A stretch of DNA of 64,000 bases from Agarilytica rhodophyticola (GTDB lineage Bacteria > Pseudomonadota > Gammaproteobacteria > Pseudomonadales > Cellvibrionaceae): positions 1,077,001 to 1,141,000 of the forward strand of contig NZ_CP020038.1 in the NCBI RefSeq assembly GCF_002157225.2, written 5' to 3'. Below the pieces are notes generated by a model. It searched no databases and had not been told where the DNA came from. It saw only the letters and a list, made by a program, of their open reading frames with translations. The position numbers and the translations under genes are program-made. Shown here in pieces: positions 48,547 through 58,187 of the stretch (positions within the stretch are counted from its first letter, which is position 1; every line of letters begins with the position of its first letter).

Positions 48547-50098
48547 AATTAACCCATTAATACAGACATTGAGATAGTCTTGTCTCAGTTGTTTTAAATT
48601 TGATGAAACCCATCGTTATCTAGAAATCAGGAAGAGCAGCACTTGTACATTATTAGTGCTGTTTTGTGGCACATCGAAAGGAGGTCGCATTCTACATAAA
48701 CGATTGCCAAGAGTATAGGAGGAATTAGTAGCAACAGCCTCTGGTGATAATTTTTATAAAAGTAAAGAGCATGACTTTGTGAATAACAATCAAAGGGTTT
48801 AAAGAGAGTAAAGCCTCCATTGTGGCTGAGGCGAGTTTCAAGCTTTGGCTGCCTTATGCCTTAGATGGTAAACGATAAAAGCGATTTTTTGGGTAGCTTT
48901 CTTTGGGGAGAATGCTATTGATAACGGGAGTAAATAAACGAGCGAGAGCAAAAAAGTAATGTCGAAGCGTTATTATATTTAAATAGAGGCTTTAACTTCT
49001 TATCAGGTTTTGATGAAAAGTTAGATGTATTCAAATTTGATGAACAGTTGCACAACTTTAGCGAAAGTTTGATGTAAAACTCATTGGAGTAAATATCTAT
49101 TCTCAGTACAGGCAAAGTCTTCGTAGTTTTGAGCGAGGGAGTCTTATGATGAGAGAGGGGCGGATGTATTGTGAAACTGTAGACTTTTAAACGGGATAAA
49201 ATAAATAGGTGACGCTAGCTGATAAGTAAGATGTTGATTAGATATTGGTAATTGCTAATAGTAATAAAGAACATGCAATATTGTTATATAAGGTATGCTT
49301 TTACATCGCCAAATTTAACATGCCCCGGCACTGTGCTGTTGTTCCTTTACTTTTTAGTAAATGCCATTATGTATGATTTTATTGCGCTGGTTGTGATAGT
49401 TACCGGCTGTGATAATTAGGCTGTGATAATTAATAGTAAAAACGGATCAGCTTTGATTTTGAGTTTTGCTTTGAGCTTCTAAGATTGAATTCTCAGAGTT
49501 ATAGCTAAGTTATTTTTGTAGTTCACGTTTTTACATTTATTTTTCTACATATAAAATCTGTAAAGTTCGCGGAAATACAGAGATATAGCGTATTGTAAAA
49601 ATTAATTATTAAAGAAAAATAATGTACATATTATTTTTTGAAAATTTCGTTTAAATGCTCTTCTTTGGCGCACTAAAAGTGATGTTGGTAAAATTTCTCT
49701 TCCGCTGTTTATGATGATAAAGATCAATCAAGTGGTGTTATATGTGCGGCATAGAATGTTTTGGTTTCACCCCTCTTTACACTAATCAGATCCCTCTTTT
49801 ATAATCGGTTACTTACCTGGATGTGCCCCGAAATTAATGAAGTAGTCGTATGATCGCCAGCGTGTTTTTAGAGTCTTTTGATGCGATATCAGCATCTCTA
49901 TGTTCCTGTTAACAGGCTTTGGTTATTGTCAATACGAAGATCGTCGGGATTATAGTGCAATTAGCACGGCAGGCTAATTCCGCTAGTTGACCTTAATATG
50001 TTTTGCTTATGAGATGTTGATAATCCAAATGTGGTTTTGGCTATCTGCGTCCGATGATTCTTATTTCTTTTGCGGTAGTGGGTATGGGTGAAGTTCTT
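48547..50098. other. 1.5 kb intergenic region without recognised gene
   Basis: An AT-rich stretch between divergent SulP and ThiC-like genes. No TPP riboswitch elements (CUGAGA, ACC-UGA blocks) were seen in front of the ThiC-like gene. A few chance frames were dismissed. It must hold both promoters; a hidden sRNA cannot be excluded. Confidence 0.4.
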
Positions 50099-51751
50099 AT
50101 GTCTGACCAGTTGCAAAGTGTAGCCTGTGATGTTATATCCTCTGGGCCTCTTTCAAATAGTAAAAAGATCTATGTCCCAGAAGTCCTTCATGATGGGCTT
50201 ATCCTACAGGTTCCCATGCGTGAAATTAGCGTAAAAGATGGCGCCTCTCTAACTGTTTACGATGCCTCAGGGCCATATACTGATGCCAAAGTCGAGATTG
50301 ACATTCATCGAGGCCTCAATGATGTTCGTTCTAGTTGGATTTTAACCCGTGACGATGCTGAGCAATATCGTACTTGCAAAAATCGTAACACTGCTAGTAA
50401 AGTCGATGCACACGGTGAGAGATCGAAGTTTTACAACTCCCGATTGCAAAGATGCCCCATGCGTGCAAGGCCAGGGCGAAATATCACTCAATTACACTAT
50501 GCCAGGCGAGGGATAATTACTCCTGAGATGGAGTATATTGCCATTCGCGAAAATCAGCTTCGTAACAAGCTCAACCATGAAATAGCTAAGTATGCTAAAG
50601 AGGATAATGACACATCTGAGCGGATAGAAAAAAAGCAAGTCTCTAAACCTTTAAAACTTATTACCCCTGATTTTGTGCGTCGAGAAGTTGCGCAAGGGCG
50701 TGCAATTATCCCCGCAAATATTAATCACTCCGAACTTGAGCCAATGATAGTAGGTCGAAACTTTTTAGTTAAAATAAATGCAGATATCGTTGGCTCATGT
50801 GAATCTGGCAATATTGAAGAGACTTTGGAAAAGTTAATTTGGTCAACCCGCTGGGGGGCTGATATGGTAATGGATTTTTCGGTAGGGCCAGATGCTGATG
50901 CGATTCGTGATTATGTTATTCGTAATTCTTCGGTGCCTGTGGGGACGACGCCCATCTATCAAGCGCTAGAGAAAGTTAACGGCGTTATTAAAGACTTAAC
51001 ATGGGATATTTTCCAAGAGACACTTATTGAACAAGCTGAACAAGGTATAGACTATTTCTCTATTAATGCCGGTATGCGTTTAGCCAAGGCTCATGCTGTG
51101 TTAGAGAGGGAAACTGCAGATACACCTCGCGGAGGCTCTATTCTCGCCAAGTGGTGCGTTGAACATCAACAAGAGAATTTTCTTTATACGCACTTTGACG
51201 AAATTTGTAATATTGCTAAAGCGTACGACGTTAGCATTTCTCTTGGATGTTGTACTCGCCTTGACCCGACATCCAGTGGCACCGATGACTTGCTTACTGA
51301 TGAGCTGATAAATTTGGGTGCTTTAACAAAAAATGCTTGGGCTCAAGATGTTCAAGTAATGGTAGAAGGTCCCGATCATATAGAAATGATTAAATTAAAA
51401 CAAAATATAGATAAGTACTTAAAGTTTTATCAGCAAAGCCCTTTTTATTCATATGGTCCGATGGCCGCCAACATTGTTCCATCTGACTATCAACCTAATG
51501 ACAATATGGGAGCAGCTATGATTGCATGGTATGGCTGCTCTGTATTGTGCTACACGATACCGCAAAAACGATTAGTTTCTAGTGATAAAGCTACCATCAA
51601 AGAAGATTTAATCGCTTATAAGTTTGCTGCACACACTGCTGACTTAGCAAAAAGACACCCTGGAGTTTTTCTGCGAAATAAAGGTGCTGATGCGGAAAGC
51701 TTTTGCTCAACAATGTACAGCCCAAACTTCTCTACTGTTGTGGGAGTGTAA
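50099..51751 (+). CDS. Divergent ThiC-like protein lacking cluster ligands
   Basis: 550 residues from ATG 50099 (alternatives ATG 50084 and 50054). The N-terminal half is close to ThiC, which makes the thiamine pyrimidine: VYDASGPYTDAKVEIDIHRGL, HYARRGIITPEMEYIAIREN, IIPANINHSELEPMIVGRNF, YQALEKVNGVIKDLTWDIF, LAKWCVEHQQENFLYTHF. The catalytic part is changed: ThiC SLGDGLRPG is SLGCCTRLDP (381-390); of the zinc histidines EGPDH is kept (His427) but the YDHI one is lost (VPSDYQPN). The C-terminal CxxCxxxxC is reduced to FCSTMYSPNFS (one Cys, 536), and about 40 residues before it are deleted. Cannot be an ordinary HMP-P synthase; frame intact. Confidence 0.85.
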   Translation: MSDQLQSVACDVISSGPLSNSKKIYVPEVLHDGLILQVPMREISVKDGASLTVYDASGPYTDAKVEIDIHRGLNDVRSSWILTRDDAEQYRTCKNRNTASKVDAHGERSKFYNSRLQRCPMRARPGRNITQLHYARRGIITPEMEYIAIRENQLRNKLNHEIAKYAKEDNDTSERIEKKQVSKPLKLITPDFVRREVAQGRAIIPANINHSELEPMIVGRNFLVKINADIVGSCESGNIEETLEKLIWSTRWGADMVMDFSVGPDADAIRDYVIRNSSVPVGTTPIYQALEKVNGVIKDLTWDIFQETLIEQAEQGIDYFSINAGMRLAKAHAVLERETADTPRGGSILAKWCVEHQQENFLYTHFDEICNIAKAYDVSISLGCCTRLDPTSSGTDDLLTDELINLGALTKNAWAQDVQVMVEGPDHIEMIKLKQNIDKYLKFYQQSPFYSYGPMAANIVPSDYQPNDNMGAAMIAWYGCSVLCYTIPQKRLVSSDKATIKEDLIAYKFAAHTADLAKRHPGVFLRNKGADAESFCSTMYSPNFSTVVGV

Positions 51752-51785
51752 AAAATACGTGTTTGGATAAGTTTGCGTATTACTT

Positions 51786-51811
51786 TATATGCATAGCCTT
51801 TTTTGCATATA
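51786..51811 (+). terminator. Weak hairpin after the ThiC-like gene
   Basis: TATATGCA and TGCATATA form an 8-base stem with a 10-base loop that includes TTTT, 35 bases after the stop. Weak terminator candidate. Confidence 0.35.
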
Positions 51812-52013
51812 TTAATTATGGTAAATAACTAAATTTTTCCGAATTGCTACTTTGTGATTTTTAAACCCCATTTATTTAAATCTAAAAATAAGAGCGTGCT
51901 AGCGATTCTGTCGATTTTGTAGGTGTTAACCACATAAGTAATTACTAAGAATTCAATATTAGTTGATTCCTGCCAGACTAATAGATAAGAAAATGTAAAA
52001 AGTGAGTGATGGG

Positions 52014-52514
52014 ATGATTGACTGGAGCGGAAGCTATTTAGATGAAATTTCTACTTTTGATATGTATCGCATATTGAAAGCACGACAAGATGTTTTTGTT
52101 GTGGAGCAAAACTGTGTCTATCAAGATATGGATAGCATAGATCAATATGCTTGGCATCTTTGTGCTTGGCAAAAAAAAAGTCGAGAAAGTGAATTGGAGA
52201 AAGCTGAGAAGACCCTGATGGCATATCTGCGTGTAGTTTTCCCTGGGCACAAATATGCTGAGCCATCAATTGGACGAGTTCTCACCACGCAGGAGGCTAG
52301 AGGCACAGGCCTTGGCAAACAGCTACTTGAAAGAGCGCTGCTATATATTGATCAAAAGTATCCCCATCAGCATGTACGAATTTCTGCTCAATCTCATTTA
52401 CATCAATTTTACGCAGCTTTTAGTTTTGTTAGTGTATCTGAGCCTTATGATGAAGACGGTATCCCACATGTTGAAATGCTAAGGAGAGCTCCGGGGCTTG
52501 TAGGACAACAATAG
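52014..52514 (+). CDS. elaA: ElaA-family GNAT acetyltransferase
   Basis: 166 residues from ATG 52014 (GTG 52002 adds four). ElaA-type start: MYRILKARQDVFVVEQNCVY then YQDMDSIDQYAWH. GNAT motif A is VLTTQEARGTGLGKQLLERAL and motif B RISAQSHLHQFYAAFSF, both intact, so acetyl-CoA binding is expected. The substrate in E. coli is unknown. It stands alone, 250 bases after the ThiC-like gene. Cytoplasmic. Confidence 0.92.
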   Translation: MIDWSGSYLDEISTFDMYRILKARQDVFVVEQNCVYQDMDSIDQYAWHLCAWQKKSRESELEKAEKTLMAYLRVVFPGHKYAEPSIGRVLTTQEARGTGLGKQLLERALLYIDQKYPHQHVRISAQSHLHQFYAAFSFVSVSEPYDEDGIPHVEMLRRAPGLVGQQ

Positions 52515-52686
52515 GCGAAAAGATTCGACAAGTCATTCTTAATTTTTATTTAATCGGTTGCGAGTTCGAGGATGTAAGTAAACCATTTGACCAATAAATG
52601 TTGGTTTTAGTGGCAGGTTTCATTATCCTCTGTAATGTAAAAGCGCAAAACGCTTTGATTTCGACGATTCAGAGGACACTATCCAT

Positions 52687-54555
52687 ATGATCCCATTAAA
52701 TTATAGCCGTCGCTTACTGGTGATGGCCTTCAGCTCTTGTATACTTCTCACTGCTTGCACTAAGTCTGATCAAGCCTCCCAACCAAGTACACAAGTACCT
52801 GCACAGCAACAGGCTGAGGCCTCATCGATAAAAGCCCAGTCTCAAGAGCTGAAAGACTACTTACAAGCGATGGACTTGGAAGATATGCAGCGTTCGCCTT
52901 TGTTTGCCTCATACAGAGGTGAGAAAATAGGCTATGACAAGTGGGATAATATCAGTGAAGCTTATGCTAATGAGACGCTAGCGGTCTGGCTACGGCGTTT
53001 GGAGGAACTCAAACAGTTTGATGCAAATACTCTTGCAAGTAATGATGCCCTGAGTCTAAAAATAGCACAGTTAAATACTTCCCGAGCAATAAAGGGAGAT
53101 AAATTTCGCCATAATAACTACATAATGCAGCAGTTTCGGGCTTGGCATACTGTTGTGCCAAGTATGCTAATCAATATTCATCGGGTGAATTCAGAACAAG
53201 AGCTTAAAGATTACATTGCTCGTGTTCAGAAGGTCGGTGTTTTATTTGATCAAGTCGTTGAACAAATGCGTTTGCGGGCTAAGCTAGGTGTGTTCCCTCC
53301 AAAGTGGACTTATCCGCAGATGCTTGAAGCTTCAAAAAATGTCATTGTAGGTGCTCCTTTTGAGAAAGGAGACGACAGTACAATACTAAAAGATTTTAAG
53401 AACAAACTTAGCGCTTTATCACTCGATAATTCTGTATCACAAAAGTACCTATCAGAAGTAGAAGCTGCACTGCTGTCTTCTGTTAAACCTGCCTATGAAA
53501 AATTAATTAAAGAGTTGCAATTACAACAAGACATTGCCCCAGAAGGGGATGGAGTGTGGCGCTTGCCTAACGGCAAAGACTATTACAATTATCTGCTTCA
53601 GTTTTATACAACCACCGACCTAAATGCTGAGCAAGTGCATCAATTAGGTTTAGATAATGTGGCTCGCATCCATCAGGAAATGCGAGACATCATGACCAAA
53701 GTAAAATTTAAAGGTGAATTGCAAGATTTCTTTGCGTTTATGCGTGACGATAACCAATTTTATTACCCAGAGACTGATGATGGTCGTAATGCGTACTTGA
53801 CGGAAGCAACTAATTTGGTTGATACAATCCGCAAGAAATTACCCGAATATTTTGGCATATTGCCTAAAGCGGACATGGTGGTAAAACGCGTTGAGCCGTT
53901 TCGTGAGCGATCAGCGGGCAAAGCCTTTTATCAAGCGCCGTCAGCAGATGGAAGTCGAGCGGGTATTTACTATGCCAATTTGTTTCGCATGTCGAGTATG
54001 CCGAAATATCAAATGGAGGCCTTAGCCTACCATGAGGGTATTCCAGGACATCATATGCAACGAGCGATTACCGTTGAATTAAAAGATATTCCCAACTTCC
54101 AAAAATATGTATCGTTTACGGCTTTTACCGAAGGTTGGGGGCTCTATTCTGAATACCTGCCTAAAGAGATGGGATTTTATCAAGACCCTTACTCTGACTT
54201 TGGTCGCTTAGCGATGGAGTTGTGGCGTGCTTGTAGGCTTGTTGTCGATACCGGCATTCATGCTAAAAAATGGTCACGCGAAGAAGCGATTAAATATTTA
54301 CAGGACAACACGCCTAACCCGGCAGAGGACACAGTTAAGGCTATCGAGCGTTATATTGTATACCCTGGACAAGCAACGGCGTACTTGATTGGTAAGATTA
54401 AAATATTAGAGCTGCGCGAACATGCAAAAGCTGAGCTTGGCGATAAGTTCGATATCCGTGGCTTCCATGATGAAGTTTTAAAAGATGGTCCGGTACCTCT
54501 TTCATTGCTAGAAGAAAAAATTGACCGCTGGATTGAAAATGAAAAAAAGTTGTAG
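52687..54555 (+). CDS. DUF885 metallopeptidase-like lipoprotein
   Basis: 622 residues. Lipoprotein signal FSSCILLTAC, then a Q/S-rich linker. It carries the DUF885 motif HEGIPGHHMQ and flanking blocks RSAGKAFYQAPSADGSRAG, TEGWGLYSEYLPKEMGFYQD and WRACRLVVDTGIHAKKW, collinear with the protein at 21048-22913. It is membrane-anchored where the other is secreted or periplasmic. A strong terminator follows. Members are predicted zinc peptidases. A pair with the other copy is evident. Confidence 0.88.
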   Translation: MIPLNYSRRLLVMAFSSCILLTACTKSDQASQPSTQVPAQQQAEASSIKAQSQELKDYLQAMDLEDMQRSPLFASYRGEKIGYDKWDNISEAYANETLAVWLRRLEELKQFDANTLASNDALSLKIAQLNTSRAIKGDKFRHNNYIMQQFRAWHTVVPSMLINIHRVNSEQELKDYIARVQKVGVLFDQVVEQMRLRAKLGVFPPKWTYPQMLEASKNVIVGAPFEKGDDSTILKDFKNKLSALSLDNSVSQKYLSEVEAALLSSVKPAYEKLIKELQLQQDIAPEGDGVWRLPNGKDYYNYLLQFYTTTDLNAEQVHQLGLDNVARIHQEMRDIMTKVKFKGELQDFFAFMRDDNQFYYPETDDGRNAYLTEATNLVDTIRKKLPEYFGILPKADMVVKRVEPFRERSAGKAFYQAPSADGSRAGIYYANLFRMSSMPKYQMEALAYHEGIPGHHMQRAITVELKDIPNFQKYVSFTAFTEGWGLYSEYLPKEMGFYQDPYSDFGRLAMELWRACRLVVDTGIHAKKWSREEAIKYLQDNTPNPAEDTVKAIERYIVYPGQATAYLIGKIKILELREHAKAELGDKFDIRGFHDEVLKDGPVPLSLLEEKIDRWIENEKKL

Positions 54556-54580
54556 ATAAGAGAGCCTATTAACAAACTGT

Positions 54581-54613
54581 CTAAAAGAGGAATAACTATT
54601 GCTCCTCTTTTAG
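54581..54613 (+). terminator. Terminator after the DUF885 lipoprotein gene
   Basis: CTAAAAGAGGA (54581-54591) pairs perfectly with TCCTCTTTTAG (54603-54613), 26 bases after the stop. The right arm includes a TTTT run. Confidence 0.75.
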
Positions 54614-54671
54614 AATTTCAATGTTACTGGAGCTAAAACATGTGTTCTGATTTTAAATTATTAGGTTTTCA

Positions 54672-55700
54672 ATGATTAAATTATATGTGAGTTTAATTGG
54701 CCTTCTTGTTGTATGTAGTATTTTTGCCAACACTCCAGTTTTTGCCGGGACACTGTTAGTAGCCAATAAAAATGGGCATACCGTAACTTTGTTTGATACT
54801 AAAACGTATAAAAAAAAGGCCTCTTTACCTACGGGGAAGATACCCCATGAGGTCGCTGTATCTCCAAATGGCAAAATTGCAGTTGTCACCAATTATGGTG
54901 ATAGAAACGTGCCTGGTAATACCTTGACGCTGGTTGATATTAGAAAAAAGAGTGTCATTAAAACTATCGATTTAGGTAAATATACCATGCCTCATGGTGC
55001 CACCTGGATGAATGACAATCGTTCCATTATTGTTACAGTTGAAGGTATGGATGGTATTGTTATAGTGGATGTAGAAAAGGCTAAGGTTGAGAAGTTTATT
55101 AAAACAGATAAAGCGGTTTCTCACATGCTTGCAATGGATAGCAAAAATGAGCGTGTGTATGTATCTAGCATTGGTGGCGGAGCAGTTACAGTTATTGACC
55201 TGCTGAACGGCAAAGTGATTAAGCAAATTGAAATAGGCAGGGGTGCAGAAGGGATTGATTTAAGTACGGATGATCGTTGGTTGTGGGTATCTAATCGAAG
55301 TGATAATAAAGTTTTAATTATTAACACTAAGTCATTGGAAATTGTTAAAACATTTCCAGCACAAGAGTTTCCTATTCGCGTATCACTAGATTCAAATAGT
55401 AAACTAGCTTTTGTTTCAAATGCATATGCCGATAGTATTTCAATTTTTGATACGCAGTCTTACAGACTAAAAAAGACAATAAAATTGTCCTCCAATTTTA
55501 TAAGCAGAAATGAAAAATGGGGCAGGCATAAAGAAAGCTCTATCCCCATTGGGATTGAGATAGATGGGGAAAGACCTGTTGCTTATGTCGCACAAACTAA
55601 TGCAGATCAAATTTCAGTAATCGACCTTAAAACACTAAGAGTTATAGATAGCTTTGGCACGGAAAAAGAACCTGATGGTATGGCTTTTTCTAGTTTTTAA
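54672..55700 (+). CDS. Exported YVTN-type beta-propeller protein
   Basis: 342 residues with a signal peptide (VSLIGLLVVCSIFANTPVFA). Seven beta-propeller units of about 40 residues follow, each with the pattern K-x-ATLDT / P-x-G-x-x-P-x-EVAVSPNGK (LPTGKIPHEVAVSPNGKIAV, QIEIGRGAEGIDLSTDDRWL, KTFPAQEFPIRVSLDS). Such proteins are of the YVTN/lactonase-like fold; catalytic residues of 6-phosphogluconolactonase are not evident. It sits downstream of the DUF885 lipoprotein beyond a terminator and converges on the PBP1C gene. A periplasmic scaffold or enzyme is possible. Confidence 0.82.
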   Translation: MIKLYVSLIGLLVVCSIFANTPVFAGTLLVANKNGHTVTLFDTKTYKKKASLPTGKIPHEVAVSPNGKIAVVTNYGDRNVPGNTLTLVDIRKKSVIKTIDLGKYTMPHGATWMNDNRSIIVTVEGMDGIVIVDVEKAKVEKFIKTDKAVSHMLAMDSKNERVYVSSIGGGAVTVIDLLNGKVIKQIEIGRGAEGIDLSTDDRWLWVSNRSDNKVLIINTKSLEIVKTFPAQEFPIRVSLDSNSKLAFVSNAYADSISIFDTQSYRLKKTIKLSSNFISRNEKWGRHKESSIPIGIEIDGERPVAYVAQTNADQISVIDLKTLRVIDSFGTEKEPDGMAFSSF

Positions 55701-55752
55701 TTTCATAGACGCGACTTGCTTTATCGGTTAGTCGTTGAAGAACTCAGAAACT

Positions 55753-58182
55753 TTAAAAGTATTCCAGCACTTCGATATCTGCCTTATCGCTGTTGCCCTG
55801 GTCATCAATAACAACTATCTGATAGTTTCCAGGATTGTTAAGACTATAAGAAGAATAATTTCCTTTGTTACTGCTGTGAAGGTATTTACCATTAATATAC
55901 CAATGGTATCTACCTTCCCCACCGATAGCTTTTAAGGGGATTTTAGCGAGGTTTTGTTGCTGCCGAGAAGAAAGGTATTTATTGCCATTCTCTGTTCCTG
56001 TTATTCTAATCTGTGCACCACCTGTAACTTCATTGCCTAAACAGCGTTGATCTAATGGTGGCTTTTGGCTGCTATATTTAAAATTGTAGGGTAACCATGG
56101 ATCAAGTACCTTTGGCCATAAAGCTACTGTTCGATAATGTTTTTGAGTTGTCACTACAGTGTTTTCTGTCTCACAACTAGCACTAAGGCGTTTGCCACTT
56201 TTACTACTTATCCAAAAGCTGGATTTAGGATTTTGCCAGTCGCCTAAATCTGCGGGATGCCAAGTTGGGGGAATTGTATCATCAATTACCCATGCATGAT
56301 GTTTGCTATGGCATAAGTTTGTGCTGTTATCTTTTTCTGCTGTCCCCAGAGGCCAGCATATGGTGTGTTGTGTAACGCTGTGAGGCTTGCTAATACTAGT
56401 TTTGGGCTGTGACAAATAGTCTGCTACTGTATGCAATAGCGGTGCTGCAGTTGCTCTACCTGAGTGGCCTGGAATGGGAGTTCCATCTGGGCGGCCAACC
56501 CAAACACCTATGGTATAACGTTTATTTACCCCAATTGCCCAGGAATCTCTAAAACCATAACTGGTTCCTGTTTTCCATGCCAGCTGATGTGCACTGCGGG
56601 TTTGTGCAAGTGTATTTAATCTTCCTGGTCGTGCCACACCTGACAATATATCTTGTACGATCCAAGCTGCGCCCTCGGAAAAAAAATGACGCTGTTTGCG
56701 ATGCTCTTTACTATTTGCTTGTTGTAGAAAATTGAGCTGGCTACTTTTACCTCCGTTAGCGAAAGCGAGGTAACCACTGACAAGCTTCTCCAATGATGTT
56801 CCCGCACCACCTAAAATTGTCGCAAGATTAGGTTTGTTTTCTGGCAGGGTTATTTGGACACCCGCATGATTCATGGCGGCAACGAATTTTTTGGGGCCTA
56901 CTCGACTCAATAAATCGATAGCAGGAAGGTTGAGAGAACGTTGCAAGGCATCTGTAACAGATACAGGGCCTGAAAAGGTATTATTAAAATTACCTGGCCT
57001 ATAGGTATCCCATGTTCTTGGGACATCAACCAGTAGTGACTTAGAATGAATCAAACCCTCATCCATTGCCATAGCATACAGAAAAGGCTTTAAAGTGGAA
57101 CCTGGAGAACGTATTGCTTGTACCATATCAACGTGGCCATAGCGCTCATCATTGGCGAAATCAGCAGTGCCTAAATAAGCTTTTACATTTGCTGTTTTAT
57201 TTTCCACAACTAATATGGCAGCACTTGTCTTGTGTGGTAGGCGTGAAATATATTCCTTAGTATAGTCTTCAAGCGATGCTTGTAGATCGCCGTCGATAGT
57301 ACTCTTAATAGGGGAGATATTAATAGGAGAGGTGGTAGTATTGGAGGCTGTATTGGCTTGATTTATTAATCTTCTTGCCAGTAAAGGTGCATGTTGAGCC
57401 GATTTAATTCTTGTTGCGCTCACATGTTCCATTTTCGCATCTTTGACGACATCACTACTCCATATGCCGTAGCTTTGCATCCTATCAAGCACTTTATTAC
57501 GCGCTAGTTCCGCCAATTTATTATTAAGATCTGGCCGTAGACGTGTTGGTGATTGTGGCAGCACGGCTAATAATGCCGCTTCTGCATAGCTCAGTTCACT
57601 TGCGGGTTTGTCAAGGTAGGTAAAGCTTGCGGCTTGCACGCCCTCGATTGCTCCGCCAAAGGGTGCGATGTTGCAATAGAGTGTCAGTATCTCTTTTTTG
57701 CTGAAATGCCATTCCAGTTGGAGTGTACGTATAGCCTGGTACAGCTTTCCTGTAAAGGTGCGAGAGTGAGGGTGTAGCAAGCGTGCCACTTGCATGGATA
57801 GCGTCGATCCTCCCGAAATAATTTTGTCGTACTTTATATTGAGATAAAGTGCACGTAATACCGCAAAAGGATTTATTCCTGGATGATGCCAAAACCACTT
57901 ATCTTCATACTCGATTAAGGCTTCAAGATATTTGGGAGATACTTCTTCTAATTCTATTGGGTAACGCCATATACCTTGTTTGTCTGCAAATGCACGTAGA
58001 GGACGACCTTGATCATCAACTACGATGCGAGCGAACATTTTATCTTGATAAGGAATATGCAAAGGAAAATTACGATCCACTACATGAATAAAAAGTAAAA
58101 ACACAAGTAATGATGTTACATAGAGGTGGCGCTTTGCCACCTTTAATAGACTTCGAAAAAAAGTAGTGAATTGAATATCCAT
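55753..58182 (-). CDS. pbpC: Penicillin-binding protein 1C
   Basis: 809 residues. One N-terminal membrane anchor (LYVTSLLVFLLFIHVV), then the GT51 glycosyltransferase with the catalytic Glu93 in EDKWFWHHPG and GGSTLSMQVARLLHPHSRTF, then the transpeptidase with SXXK (GSTLKPF, about residue 360), SLN and KTGTSYGF (about 536), and a C-terminal BiPBP domain (about 690-809). It polymerises and crosslinks murein in the periplasm. Its start lies five bases after the alpha-2-macroglobulin stop; the same gene pair (yfhM-pbpC) occurs in E. coli, so the two are coupled. Confidence 0.97.
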   Translation of the reverse strand: MDIQFTTFFRSLLKVAKRHLYVTSLLVFLLFIHVVDRNFPLHIPYQDKMFARIVVDDQGRPLRAFADKQGIWRYPIELEEVSPKYLEALIEYEDKWFWHHPGINPFAVLRALYLNIKYDKIISGGSTLSMQVARLLHPHSRTFTGKLYQAIRTLQLEWHFSKKEILTLYCNIAPFGGAIEGVQAASFTYLDKPASELSYAEAALLAVLPQSPTRLRPDLNNKLAELARNKVLDRMQSYGIWSSDVVKDAKMEHVSATRIKSAQHAPLLARRLINQANTASNTTTSPINISPIKSTIDGDLQASLEDYTKEYISRLPHKTSAAILVVENKTANVKAYLGTADFANDERYGHVDMVQAIRSPGSTLKPFLYAMAMDEGLIHSKSLLVDVPRTWDTYRPGNFNNTFSGPVSVTDALQRSLNLPAIDLLSRVGPKKFVAAMNHAGVQITLPENKPNLATILGGAGTSLEKLVSGYLAFANGGKSSQLNFLQQANSKEHRKQRHFFSEGAAWIVQDILSGVARPGRLNTLAQTRSAHQLAWKTGTSYGFRDSWAIGVNKRYTIGVWVGRPDGTPIPGHSGRATAAPLLHTVADYLSQPKTSISKPHSVTQHTICWPLGTAEKDNSTNLCHSKHHAWVIDDTIPPTWHPADLGDWQNPKSSFWISSKSGKRLSASCETENTVVTTQKHYRTVALWPKVLDPWLPYNFKYSSQKPPLDQRCLGNEVTGGAQIRITGTENGNKYLSSRQQQNLAKIPLKAIGGEGRYHWYINGKYLHSSNKGNYSSYSLNNPGNYQIVVIDDQGNSDKADIEVLEYF

Positions 58183-58187
58183 TGCGA

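Noticed and set aside
48915-49115. 66-residue minus-strand frame in the 1.5 kb spacer
   Set aside because: Asparagine/serine-rich, low-complexity appearance, no ribosome-binding site.
49742-49804. Short frame beginning MCGIECFGF, like a class II glutamine amidotransferase start
   Set aside because: Only 20 residues, no ribosome-binding site and no continuation of the family.
49600-50098. TPP riboswitch upstream of the ThiC-like gene
   Set aside because: The conserved CUGAGA and ACC-UGA blocks were not found by reading the region.
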